From Rhizorhapis sp. SPR117 (GTDB lineage Bacteria; Pseudomonadota; Alphaproteobacteria; Sphingomonadales; Sphingomonadaceae), in assembly GCF_021742065.1 (NCBI RefSeq), contig NZ_JAKKIE010000035.1, positions 1 to 40,611 on the forward strand: DNA of 40,611 nt. Reading direction: 5' to 3'. The translations under genes and the position numbers were made by a program. Under the pieces are notes generated by a model. That model was not told where the DNA came from, searched no databases, and saw only the letters and a program-made list of their open reading frames with translations. Numbering within the stretch: the first letter of the stretch is position 1; every line of letters starts with the position of its first letter. Shown in pieces: positions 34,455-40,611 of the stretch.

Positions 34455-34616
34455 TCAGCCGTCGATGGCAGCCCAGAACTGCGTCATTAACCGTCGGGAT
34501 TCCTCAGGCGACAGTCTGCGCCTGGGTTTGGATGAAGGAGGACTATGATGAGCCGATCTTGTTCCAGGCAGTAAGTTCCCGGGCCTGTGATCGCTCTCCT
34601 TCCGCTGGTATGTCAT
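34455..34616 (-). CDS. Candidate 53-residue protein
   Basis: A minus-strand frame starting MTYQRKESDHRPGN and ending RLSPEESRRLMTQFWAAIDG. The last 25 residues read like a real amphipathic helix behind a basic, Pro/Ser-rich linker. AGGA lies about 14 bases before the ATG, a weak ribosome-binding site. It is followed on the same strand by the 61-residue gene. I do not recognise it. Confidence 0.4.
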   Translation of the reverse strand: MTYQRKESDHRPGNLLPGTRSAHHSPPSSKPRRRLSPEESRRLMTQFWAAIDG

Positions 34617-34843
34617 GATTGAAGCTATTTCCTGGAATTACTGTCCAAATGGCGAATAGCGACCTTTGACTTCGAACATTGCCTGGAACATCTTTTTGAT
34701 CGTTCCGAATTACTGTTTCAGCAATACTCGATTTGTTCTCAAATTAACCCGTTCTATCAGTCCGCGCAAACGCTTTCCTTGTGCTGTGGCGAACATTCAT
34801 CGGCAAACTGCCCTGAATGCACGACGAAGCGAAAATGGAACTC

Positions 34844-35680
34844 TCATGAATAAGGCGGGACAGAAATTTTGCCTGAAGCCTTGGAACTTTGGACGTCAGT
34901 TTCTGCTCGCTTCGATTTGGAGGGGGCCGCCACCCTGGAAGTTTGCTGCATGGTATAGGGTGACACACCGATCAATCGTTCATATTCTGCCTCTGCCAAG
35001 CCATAATAGCCGCCCGTCAATTCCTCTAGCCCTTCCCGATCAGTGATCGTGATCCACCCCCTCATCGAATGGATCAGGCCCGCAGCTTCCAACTCATGGA
35101 GCGCAACCGTCACACCGGGGCGACGAACGCCAAGTAGTATACTCAACAGTTCATGCGTTATAGGCAGTTCGTTGCTGTGTATCCGATCATGGGCCATCAA
35201 TATCCAGCGCGCGAGCCGGATTTTGACATTGGCATTGCTCTTGACCAGCGCTGTTTGAGCCATCAACACAATAAAGGCTTGAAGGTAGCGGCACAGATGC
35301 TCTTTCAAGCTGGGGCTAAGCTCCATCAAGGACCATAGTGTCGCCCGCTCAATACGCAGGCATGAACCAGGAATCAGCACCAGAGCGTCGTGAGGCGACT
35401 GATCGACGCCAAGTAACAGCGAAAGGCCCGTCATTCCGCTACGCCCCACCAGGCCAAGTTCTTCTGTATGGCCGTCAAGGGTGTTGCCCATGATCGCCAC
35501 CAGTCCCTTCTCGATAAAATATGCGGCTTTGATCGGTCGATTTTTCCGTTCAAGCAGGTCTCTGCTATGGATCTCTCTGCGTTGCAAATGGGGCTGAATG
35601 AGCTGCTTGTCTTCAGCTGTGAGCCTTGAAAGAAGGATATTGGAGGATGCCCCTATATCCAATGAAATGTCCTCCGTCAT
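34844..35680 (-). CDS. Crp/Fnr-family transcriptional regulator
   Basis: A 278-residue regulator with an N-terminal effector domain (about 20-125, containing HLQRREIHSRDLLERKNRPIKAAYFIEKGLVAI) and a C-terminal HTH with LLSILLGVRRPGVTVALHELEAAGLI. It belongs to the alphaproteobacterial Crp/Fnr subgroup with an RRPGV-type recognition helix, unlike the Crp-type SRENINR helix of the protein at 3248, so the two should read different sites. The effector is unknown; no Fnr cysteine cluster. Two ATGs (35683, 35680) follow GGGGG; the second has better spacing. A 40-residue Ser/Lys-rich tail is unusual. Confidence 0.82.
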   Translation of the reverse strand: MTEDISLDIGASSNILLSRLTAEDKQLIQPHLQRREIHSRDLLERKNRPIKAAYFIEKGLVAIMGNTLDGHTEELGLVGRSGMTGLSLLLGVDQSPHDALVLIPGSCLRIERATLWSLMELSPSLKEHLCRYLQAFIVLMAQTALVKSNANVKIRLARWILMAHDRIHSNELPITHELLSILLGVRRPGVTVALHELEAAGLIHSMRGWITITDREGLEELTGGYYGLAEAEYERLIGVSPYTMQQTSRVAAPSKSKRAETDVQSSKASGKISVPPYS

Positions 35681-35866
35681 CATTTCCCCCTTGTTCACCC
35701 GTTCGGTGACTTATGTCATTCTATATGAAGTCTGCCCCAATATGAGACAGAATACAGCCATATGTTCGTATTCGTACAATGACTGGTCATCAGGACGGGC
35801 GGAGGCAGCTACTCTGGCGGACCCGGTAGGCAGGATTGCCGCTGCTGCTGTATCCGCATCAGTACA

Positions 35867-35891
35867 GGAACGTATCGCCATATCATCAGTT
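35867..35891 (+). promoter_or_regulatory. EcfG-type promoter, second copy of the cassette
   Basis: GGAAC (35867-35871), 17 bases, GTT (35889-35891), nearly identical to the promoter at 12053. No convincing gene follows at once: a 30-codon frame at 35944-36036 lacks a ribosome-binding site. It may drive the response regulator at 36100 or a short RNA. The rest of 35700-36099 is otherwise empty. Confidence 0.6.
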
Positions 35892-36046
35892 CCTGAAGTC
35901 GATATCGATATCCGTTCTGACCGCTCGACATCATACACTCTCCATGGACGGAAGAAAATCTGCCATTGGAAAAGCATTCCGCAAAAATGGATTGAAATCA
36001 AGATTATGGAGCGTTCCTGAGAGCCTGAACTGGTGAGGGGAGCAGT

Positions 36047-36072
36047 GGAACTAATATTCCTGCCGGGCGGTT
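36047..36072 (+). promoter_or_regulatory. EcfG-like promoter before the response regulator
   Basis: GGAAC (36047-36051), 17 bases, GGTT (36069-36072), 28 bases ahead of the start codon at 36100. The -10 differs from CGTT at one base. Confidence 0.4.
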
Positions 36073-36099
36073 TCACGACAGACATAAAATTTCCCGTCC

Positions 36100-36507
36100 A
36101 TGGAGGAGGAAGCCGTCGACGCGCATTCACAACTTTCCGGTCGCCATATTTTGATAGTGGAGGATGAATTACCGCTAGCTATGGATATGGAAGACCTGCT
36201 GCTGGAGGTCGGCTGCGACGTCATCGGCACTGTGCCGACAGTGCAGGGGGCTCTCGCCATTTTGCGTCATCAGCGGCCCGAAGCAGTTCTGCTCGATCTT
36301 AACCTTGGTGAAGACAGTAAAGCCTCCACTGCCGAGGAATTGAACAGGCGGTGCATACCGTTTCTGATTGTAAGCGGTTATGGACGAATGCGGGAGAAGG
36401 AACCCGCCTTATGCAATGTACCGCTTGTGCAAAAGTCATGGAACCGCAGCGAACTGTTGGACAGCCTGCGGGATGTTCTTGATGAAACCAGCAGCACGAC
36501 CGGCTGA
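36100..36507 (+). CDS. Single-domain response regulator
   Basis: A 135-residue receiver-only protein. The acidic pair lies in HILIVEDELPLAMDM, the phosphoacceptor Asp in AVLLDLNLG, the switch Ser in FLIVSGYG, and the conserved Lys in VPLVQKSW. No output domain follows. This subgroup, common in sphingomonads and rhizobia, is often tied to the PhyR/HWE-kinase stress network, which would fit the EcfG-like promoters in front; that link is inferred. No ribosome-binding site is obvious before the ATG. Confidence 0.88.
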   Translation: MEEEAVDAHSQLSGRHILIVEDELPLAMDMEDLLLEVGCDVIGTVPTVQGALAILRHQRPEAVLLDLNLGEDSKASTAEELNRRCIPFLIVSGYGRMREKEPALCNVPLVQKSWNRSELLDSLRDVLDETSSTTG

Positions 36508-36634
36508 CATGGGGCGGCGTAAATCATGGAGCATATTGAGCTTTCTCCAGCCGTGGCATCTCATCGGCCGGTTCTGCCAGAAATATTTTCGTCACACCCG
36601 TGTCGCACCATGGCATTCAAACGAGGAGACAAAG

Positions 36635-37186
36635 ATGTCCAGGATTATCGCTCTGTCAGGAAGCCTTCGCAGGCATTCTTATAATTCAGGCCTGTTACGC
36701 GCGGCCCGGCAATTGATGCCCGATGGCGTTGCGCTGGAAATCGGAACGATTGCAGATGTGCCATTATACAATGGTGACATAGAAGAAGAGGAAGGCATCC
36801 CGGCGGCGGTGACACGTCTGAAGGATGCGATTGCCGATGCTGATGGCCTGCTGCTCTCTACGCCCGAATATAACAATAGCATTCCCGGTGTATTCAAGAA
36901 CGCGATTGACTGGATCTCTCGCCCGCCGGCGGACAGCGCCCGCGTTTTCCGGGGCAAGCGCGTTGCGATAATCGGAGCATCGCCGGGCGGATTTGGCACC
37001 GTGCTCGCACAAAATGCCTGGTTGCCGGTTCTGCGGACGCTTGGGGTAGAGTTATGGAATGGTCGTCGACTGATGGTATCCGAAGCGGGCCAGATCTTCG
37101 ATGCCGAAGGTAATCTGGTCAACGAGTCAATCAGGAATCACCTCAAAGCCTTTCTTGAAGAATTCGCGGCGGTACTCGGGGAATAA
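36635..37186 (+). CDS. NAD(P)H-dependent FMN reductase family protein
   Basis: A 183-residue flavodoxin-fold reductase (ChrR/NfsB-unrelated, PF03358 group). The FMN phosphate loop is LSGSLRRHSYNSGLL; the flavin contact PEYNNSIPGVFKNAIDWIS and the second loop GASPGGFGTVLAQ are intact. Such enzymes reduce quinones, chromate or azo compounds with two electrons. The ATG at 36635 has GAGGAG about 7 bases before it; the longer frame from 36380 overlaps the response regulator and is not credible. Confidence 0.92.
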   Translation: MSRIIALSGSLRRHSYNSGLLRAARQLMPDGVALEIGTIADVPLYNGDIEEEEGIPAAVTRLKDAIADADGLLLSTPEYNNSIPGVFKNAIDWISRPPADSARVFRGKRVAIIGASPGGFGTVLAQNAWLPVLRTLGVELWNGRRLMVSEAGQIFDAEGNLVNESIRNHLKAFLEEFAAVLGE

Positions 37187-37259
37187 CGGTTAGTGACGAA
37201 CGAGCATCGCCGCCTCGGCCATGCGCCGGTTGGATGTCATGCCGATGTTTCAGAGGCCT

Positions 37260-37357
37260 TTACCCTGCTTTTTGCTAGAAGTTACAAATGCAGGGTAATT
37301 CCTTGAAAAACTTTATCTTACCCTGCATATAGAGGCCAATCAAGAAAAGCAGGGTAA
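37260..37357. repeat. Duplicated inverted-repeat operator before the nucleotidyltransferase
   Basis: TTACCCTGC occurs at 37260-37268 and 37318-37326, and its complement GCAGGGTAA at 37290-37298 and 37349-37357. Each pair is separated by the same 21 bases, and the pairs repeat with a 58-59 base step. The last copy ends 2 bases before the start codon, so its AGGG doubles as the ribosome-binding site. This looks like an autoregulatory operator array. Confidence 0.75.
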
Positions 37358-37359
37358 AT

Positions 37360-38364
37360 ATGAGAGCTGTCACTCCGTTCAGCGACGAGCAGGCGCGAAA
37401 CCTGATCAACATTCGCCAGCAATATGAGGTATGGCGCGACGCCGAGCGTGCGCTCGCCGATATGCCCTACAATCTGCGCATCAAGGAAGTTTCCGGAATC
37501 GCCTATCTCTATGAGCTCACCGATCGGGAAGGCAATATGAAGAGCCTCGGTCGGCTGGACGACGAGAAACAGGCGCAATTCGATGCATACAAGAACAACA
37601 AGGAAGAGGTCAAAGCGCGCATCGAATCCAGCCGGACGATGCTCGCCGAGCGCGCGCGCATTTACCGCTCGCTCCATTTGCCCATGCTCGATCCGGAAGC
37701 GGGAAAGATCCTGCGCGAGGCCGACCGACGTCACCTTCTTGGCAGTCACCTGATGGTGGTCGGAACGAACGCAATGCCCGCCTATCATATCGAGGCGGGC
37801 GGCGCGATCCGCGACGTCCCCGAGGAAACGTTCGACTTTGATCTTGCATGGACCGCCGAACCTCCGGCTGTCGAGATATCGGCGATCTGGATGATGTTGA
37901 AGGCGGTGGACCGGACATATGCCGTCAACACGGAGCGCCAGTTCCAGGCACGGAATGCCAAGGCATATGAGGTCGAGGTCCTGGCTGCCCCCAGCACGAT
38001 CGATGGGATGTTTCGCAAGGATCGGCCCAAACCAATCCCGCTCCCCGAGCAGGAATGGCTGCTGCTCGGTCGACAGGTCGATCATGTCATAATTGCTCGT
38101 GACAATGCGCCAGCCCGTATCGTGGCCCCGGACCCGCGCTATTTCGCTTTGCACAAGCTCTGGATGGCGGAGAAGACCGGTCGGAATCCACTTAAGCGGC
38201 CCAAGGACGAGAAGCAGGGCATGCTGCTACTCGACGCCGTGGCGGAAGCCATGCCTCACTATCCGATGGACAAGTCATTTGTCTCCGGCCTTCCCGCCGC
38301 GCTTCTTCCGCATTTCGATCGCTGGAAGGCCCAGTGGCAAGGGGAGCCGGCATCATCCTGGTAG
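37360..38364 (+). CDS. GSU2403-family nucleotidyltransferase
   Basis: A 334-residue protein with an N-terminal helical region (about 1-115) and a nucleotidyltransferase fold near the middle: VVGTNAMPAYHIEAGG plus the metal-binding acidic pair in TFDFDLAW. The C-terminal half with YFALHKLWMAEKTGRNPLKRPKDEKQGMLLLDAV matches the NTP_transf_8/GSU2403-like group. Relatives of this fold include toxins such as AbiEii and MNT; the target here is unknown. No partner antitoxin gene is adjacent. The operator array overlaps its ribosome-binding site. Confidence 0.82.
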   Translation: MRAVTPFSDEQARNLINIRQQYEVWRDAERALADMPYNLRIKEVSGIAYLYELTDREGNMKSLGRLDDEKQAQFDAYKNNKEEVKARIESSRTMLAERARIYRSLHLPMLDPEAGKILREADRRHLLGSHLMVVGTNAMPAYHIEAGGAIRDVPEETFDFDLAWTAEPPAVEISAIWMMLKAVDRTYAVNTERQFQARNAKAYEVEVLAAPSTIDGMFRKDRPKPIPLPEQEWLLLGRQVDHVIIARDNAPARIVAPDPRYFALHKLWMAEKTGRNPLKRPKDEKQGMLLLDAVAEAMPHYPMDKSFVSGLPAALLPHFDRWKAQWQGEPASSW

Positions 38365-38480
38365 TGATCGGTTTCCCCTAAAGGATCGGTGCCGAGGCTA
38401 CGCGTCGCTTCACTCGTTCCGTCGCTATTGCATTGTAGAAACTTCGCCGCCGCAAAAAAACCGCCCCAGAAGGGACATAC

Positions 38481-38792
38481 TTATCGAGCCTTTGGCGATC
38501 CGCATTCGTAGGCTGCGCGAATGATCGGGATCGGGCAGTCGACGCTTTACCAAGATATCGCGGCAGGCGTGATCGAGACGGACGAGATCGACAGTCCATC
38601 CTCGTGCCGACAGACGCGCTGTGGGACTTTATCAAGCGGCGGCGCGGGGAAGCGCTGAGCGCTGCTCGGCGGGTGACATTGGCGATTGATGACAAACACG
38701 CCGTATCCGCAAATGCATGCCGGAGCCAAATTGGAGCCAAATTTCGTATTTTGGCTCCGGCGTGGCTCCAAGATCGAATATCTATTCCATAA
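38481..38792 (+). pseudogene. Frameshifted HTH (excisionase/AlpA-like) gene
   Basis: Three frames in a row give one protein: ILIEPLAIRIRRLRE (38481-38520), IGIGQSTLYQDIAAGVIETDEIDS (38524-38594), then ILVPTDALWDFIKRRRGEALS from 38598 onward. Together they match small MerR/Xis-like DNA-binding proteins of mobile elements with the IGxGxSTLYxxIAxGxIxTxKIxxRTLVP pattern. The expected ATG reads ATA. Two frameshifts make it inactive. Confidence 0.75.
38722..38771. repeat. Nested GGAGCCAAA inverted repeats
   Basis: GGAGCCAAA occurs at 38722-38730 and 38733-38741, and TTTGGCTCC at 38750-38758; TGGCTCCAA at 38763-38771 is complementary to TTGGAGCCA. Four related half-sites within 50 bases, between the HTH relic and the tRNA fragment, resemble recombinase or excisionase arm sites. 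Confidence 0.6.
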
Positions 38793-38819
38793 CAGATTGT
38801 TTTATAAAAGAAATTTTGT

Positions 38820-38860
38820 GGACGCACCAGGGCTCGAACCTAGGAGCCGCTGATTAGGAG
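38820..38860 (-). other. 3' half of a tRNA, probable attachment site
   Basis: Read on the minus strand, the segment gives CTCCTAATCAG (anticodon loop with CCT, so Arg type), a variable loop, a full T arm CTAGG-TTCGAGC-CCTGG and the 3' acceptor strand TGCGTCC-A. The 5' half and D arm are absent and no encoded CCA follows. Such a duplicated 3' half is the classic att site left where an integrative element entered a tRNA gene. No integrase gene remains nearby. Confidence 0.7.
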
Positions 38861-39057
38861 TTTCACTAAGTGCCTGATTTTACTGTATTAATCTACCCCG
38901 ATCTTGTAGCGTAACACATTGGCAATGCGAATCTTTGGTGTAGTGATGCGTTCGGATCGATTTCACTCTGTTGCATTCAATTGCACGCGTCTGATGCCCT
39001 AAAAATGCCCCGTTTGGATAGCTGCAAAGCGAGGCTGGGAGCGCCATCTCGACGGGT

Positions 39058-39081
39058 TACTACAAACGCATATTTGTGGTA
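39058..39081. promoter_or_regulatory. Operator-like palindrome before the toxin-antitoxin genes
   Basis: TACTACAAA-cgcata-TTTGTGGTA is an inverted repeat matching at 8 of 9 positions per arm, 31 bases before the antitoxin start. Autoregulated type II toxin-antitoxin operons usually carry such a site. The stretch 38861-39057 shows no gene. Confidence 0.6.
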
Positions 39082-39112
39082 ATGTGGGGATCGGGCAATA
39101 TGCGAGGTTCCC

Positions 39113-39367
39113 ATGAGTCGACTGACGATAGATATTACCGACCAGCAGCACCAAAGCCTAAAAGCCTTGGCCGCGTTGCAGGGCAAGACGATCAAGCAAT
39201 ATGCCATTGAGCGCCTGTTTTCCGCCGGTGCGGGGGAAGATACGGCGTGGCAGGAATTGAAAACGCTGCTGGGCCAACGGATCGCCGAAGGCTTGGCAGG
39301 CGGCGTGTCCACCAAGAGTATCGATGCCATCGTTGATGAAGAGCTGGGCCGGGATAGCCGCGCTTGA
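39113..39367 (+). CDS. ParD-like antitoxin
   Basis: An 84-residue protein with an N-terminal ribbon-helix-helix-like segment (MSRLTIDITDQQHQSLKALAALQGKTIKQYAIERLF) for DNA binding and dimerisation, and a C-terminal stretch ending IDAIVDEELGRDSRA that would wrap the toxin. Its stop overlaps the toxin start by 4 bases, typical of type II pairs. It probably represses its own operon through the palindrome at 39058. Confidence 0.85.
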   Translation: MSRLTIDITDQQHQSLKALAALQGKTIKQYAIERLFSAGAGEDTAWQELKTLLGQRIAEGLAGGVSTKSIDAIVDEELGRDSRA

Positions 39368-39675
39368 CCGTAGGCTATGTTCTGTCGGCGGCGGCGGAAG
39401 CCGATCTGCGCGACGTTATCCATTATACACGCAAGCAGTGGGGTGATGCGCAGACCCGCAGCTATGTGGCCAAGCTGCAAGCGGGTATGGAAAGCGTCGC
39501 GGCGGGCGACGGCTTCTTCAAGGACATGTCCGCGCTCTATCCGGGTTTGCGGATGGTCCGTTGCGAGCATCACTATATCTTTTGCCTGCCGCGCGATGAT
39601 GCGCCTGCCCTTGTGGTGGCCTTTTTTCATGAGCGCATGGATCTGATGGTGCGACTGGCGGCGCGATTGGGATAA
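39364..39675 (+). CDS. ParE/RelE-superfamily toxin
   Basis: A 103-residue toxin. The opening VGYVLSAAAEADLRDVIHYTRKQWG and the later GLRMVRCEHHYIFCLPRDD...LVVAFFHERMDLMVRL follow the ParE pattern. The start is a TTG inside the end of the antitoxin gene. ParE proteins poison gyrase, RelE cleaves ribosome-bound mRNA; the sequence favours ParE but the target is not proven. The next 107 bases hold no gene. Confidence 0.85.
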   Translation: MTVGYVLSAAAEADLRDVIHYTRKQWGDAQTRSYVAKLQAGMESVAAGDGFFKDMSALYPGLRMVRCEHHYIFCLPRDDAPALVVAFFHERMDLMVRLAARLG

Positions 39676-39782
39676 ATCCCCGCGCCGAATTTCACAGTTA
39701 TCGTGCCGTTCCTTTTGCTTGGCCTATTGAAGGCAAAGACATTTTTTGAAGTGATCGGCTAGGAGGTTCAGGCGGGGGGCGA

Positions 39783-40535
39783 ATGGAATCACTCAACTTC
39801 GACTTTCTGGCCAAGCACGACGGGCGTTTGGTAACGCTGGGGGCTCGCGGAACGCTATTTCCGCGACGATCCCTCGACGGCCATCGTCAAGTTGCGCCAG
39901 TTCGCCGAGTTGATGACCAAGCTGGTTGCTGCCCATCACGCCGTTTACCGCGACGAGCGCGAGAGCTTTGAGGAAACGCTGCGGCGGCTGTCCTATGACC
40001 GGCTCATTCCGAAAGAAGCGGCTGACATTTTTCATGCGCTCCGCAAGGCGGGCAACACCGCCGTGCATGAGGTAAAGGGCAATCATGCCACCGCTTTGAC
40101 CGCGCTCAAATTCGCTTGGTCCCTCGGCATCTGGTTTCATCGGACATACGGACGGGATACTGCCTTTTCTGCTGGCGCGTTCGTTCCGCCCCCCGAACCG
40201 GTCGATGCCACAGCCGCGCTCCGCGAAGAAATCGAAGCGCTCCGCCACAAGGTCGCGGAAACCGAAGATGCCGCAAGGCGTGCTCGCCGGGAAGCGGAGG
40301 AACACGCCCGTGCGCGTGAGGCGATTGAGGAACGGCTGAAACGCGAAGCCGAAGAGCGGGCGACGTGGGAAGCATTGGCGCAGGAGGTCGAGGCAGAGAA
40401 GGCCGCCATCGCGGAAAAGCTTGCAGCACTACAGGCCACGGCGGAAGCCGCCCCGCGCATGGAACTGGTAACCCTTGTCGAGCTTTCCTCTGCGCCACTA
40501 TCAGGAAAGCGCGATCCGGGCGGTGGAAAAGGCGC
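39783..40535 (+). pseudogene. Broken type I restriction subunit HsdR
   Basis: The first frame gives MESLNFDFLAKHDGRLVTLGA (39783-39845) and breaks; the match resumes one frame over with AERYFRDDPSTAIVKLRQFAELMTKLV and runs through the DUF4145-like helical domain and a long Glu/Ala coiled coil to about 40480. It then shifts again to FPLRHYQESAIRAVEKAL (40484-40537), which is the start of the helicase motor. The restriction nuclease domain that normally lies between is missing. Two frame breaks, one internal deletion and a truncation make it dead. No hsdM or hsdS is seen before it. Confidence 0.85.
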
Positions 40536-40611
40536 TGTCAACGTCGGGGTAAAATTGTGCAAGATTCCGGTGTAAAACTGTACCAGTTGGATTGAACAAA
40601 AAGCCTCAGAT
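40536..40611. mobile_element. Probable end of an IS21-type insertion sequence
   Basis: The helicase reading of the hsdR relic ends at TGTCAACG (40536). Two imperfect direct repeats follow, GTAAAATTGT (40549-40558) and GTAAAACTGT (40572-40581), 23 bases apart. A TGT-type end with several internal repeats is characteristic of IS21-family elements. The transposase genes would lie beyond the window edge. Confidence 0.5.

Noticed and set aside
34685..34706. GGAAC...GTTCC palindrome
   Set aside because: The 12-base spacing does not fit an EcfG promoter in either direction, and no gene start is nearby.
35944..36036. 30-codon frame behind the second EcfG promoter
   Set aside because: No ribosome-binding site and no recognisable features; kept only as a remark on the promoter.
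1..40611. CRISPR array or rRNA operon
   Set aside because: No regularly spaced direct repeats with unique spacers and no rRNA-like sequence were found; the only tRNA sequence is the 3' half near 38820.

Overview
The window looks like chromosomal or large-replicon DNA from a sphingomonad (Alphaproteobacteria, Sphingomonadales, probably the Sphingobium/Sphingomonas group). Reasons: the housekeeping order tpiA-secG-pyrG, lolC-lolD, sphingomonad-style extragenic palindromes, a ROSE-type thermometer before an Hsp20 gene, and several promoters of the GGAAC-N16/17-(C)GTT type used by the alphaproteobacterial general stress sigma factor EcfG. This assignment is inference from protein and promoter style; no database was searched.

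Layout. 1-7.4 kb is mostly core: tpiA, secG, pyrG, a Crp-type regulator with a perfect TGTGA-N6-TCACA box upstream, a small heat shock protein with an RNA thermometer, a candidate small RNA, lolCD, and a glutathione peroxidase. From 7.4 to 36.5 kb lies a stress and detoxification region. It holds an Hsp20-Lon operon, topoisomerase IB, a 75-residue protein directly behind an EcfG-type promoter, a hemerythrin-like protein, an SRPBCC protein with a zinc alcohol dehydrogenase, and a divergent sulfide/persulfide module (SQR, DUF2892 membrane protein and TolC on one side; rhodanese, RND adaptor, RND pump, BigR/YgaV-like ArsR repressor and thioredoxin 2 on the other). It continues with a beta-CASP metallohydrolase, a PRPP-synthetase-like protein, an AMP-phosphorylase-type enzyme and a PfkB sugar kinase broken by one in-frame UGA. 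Then come two L,D-transpeptidases, a lipoprotein, an HdeD remnant, a CopA copper ATPase behind a CsoR-like operator with a coupled 30-codon leader ORF, small ORFs, a second Crp/Fnr regulator, a single-domain response regulator and an FMN reductase.

37.2-40.6 kb is accessory DNA in decay: a GSU2403-type nucleotidyltransferase behind a duplicated inverted-repeat operator, a frameshifted HTH/excisionase-like gene, nested inverted repeats, the 3' half of a tRNA (a probable attachment site), a ParDE-like toxin-antitoxin pair with an operator-like palindrome, and an hsdR relic that has lost its frame and its nuclease domain and runs into what looks like the end of an IS21-type element.

How it works together. 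The stress genes appear wired to at least three inputs: temperature (ROSE), general stress (EcfG promoters) and persulfide or metal (BigR-like repressor, CsoR-like box). The least ordinary points are the persulfide-module RND pump, the nucleotide-salvage trio with a UGA-interrupted kinase, the duplicated EcfG promoter cassette, the duplicated TTACCCTGC/GCAGGGTAA operator, and the CopA leader peptide.
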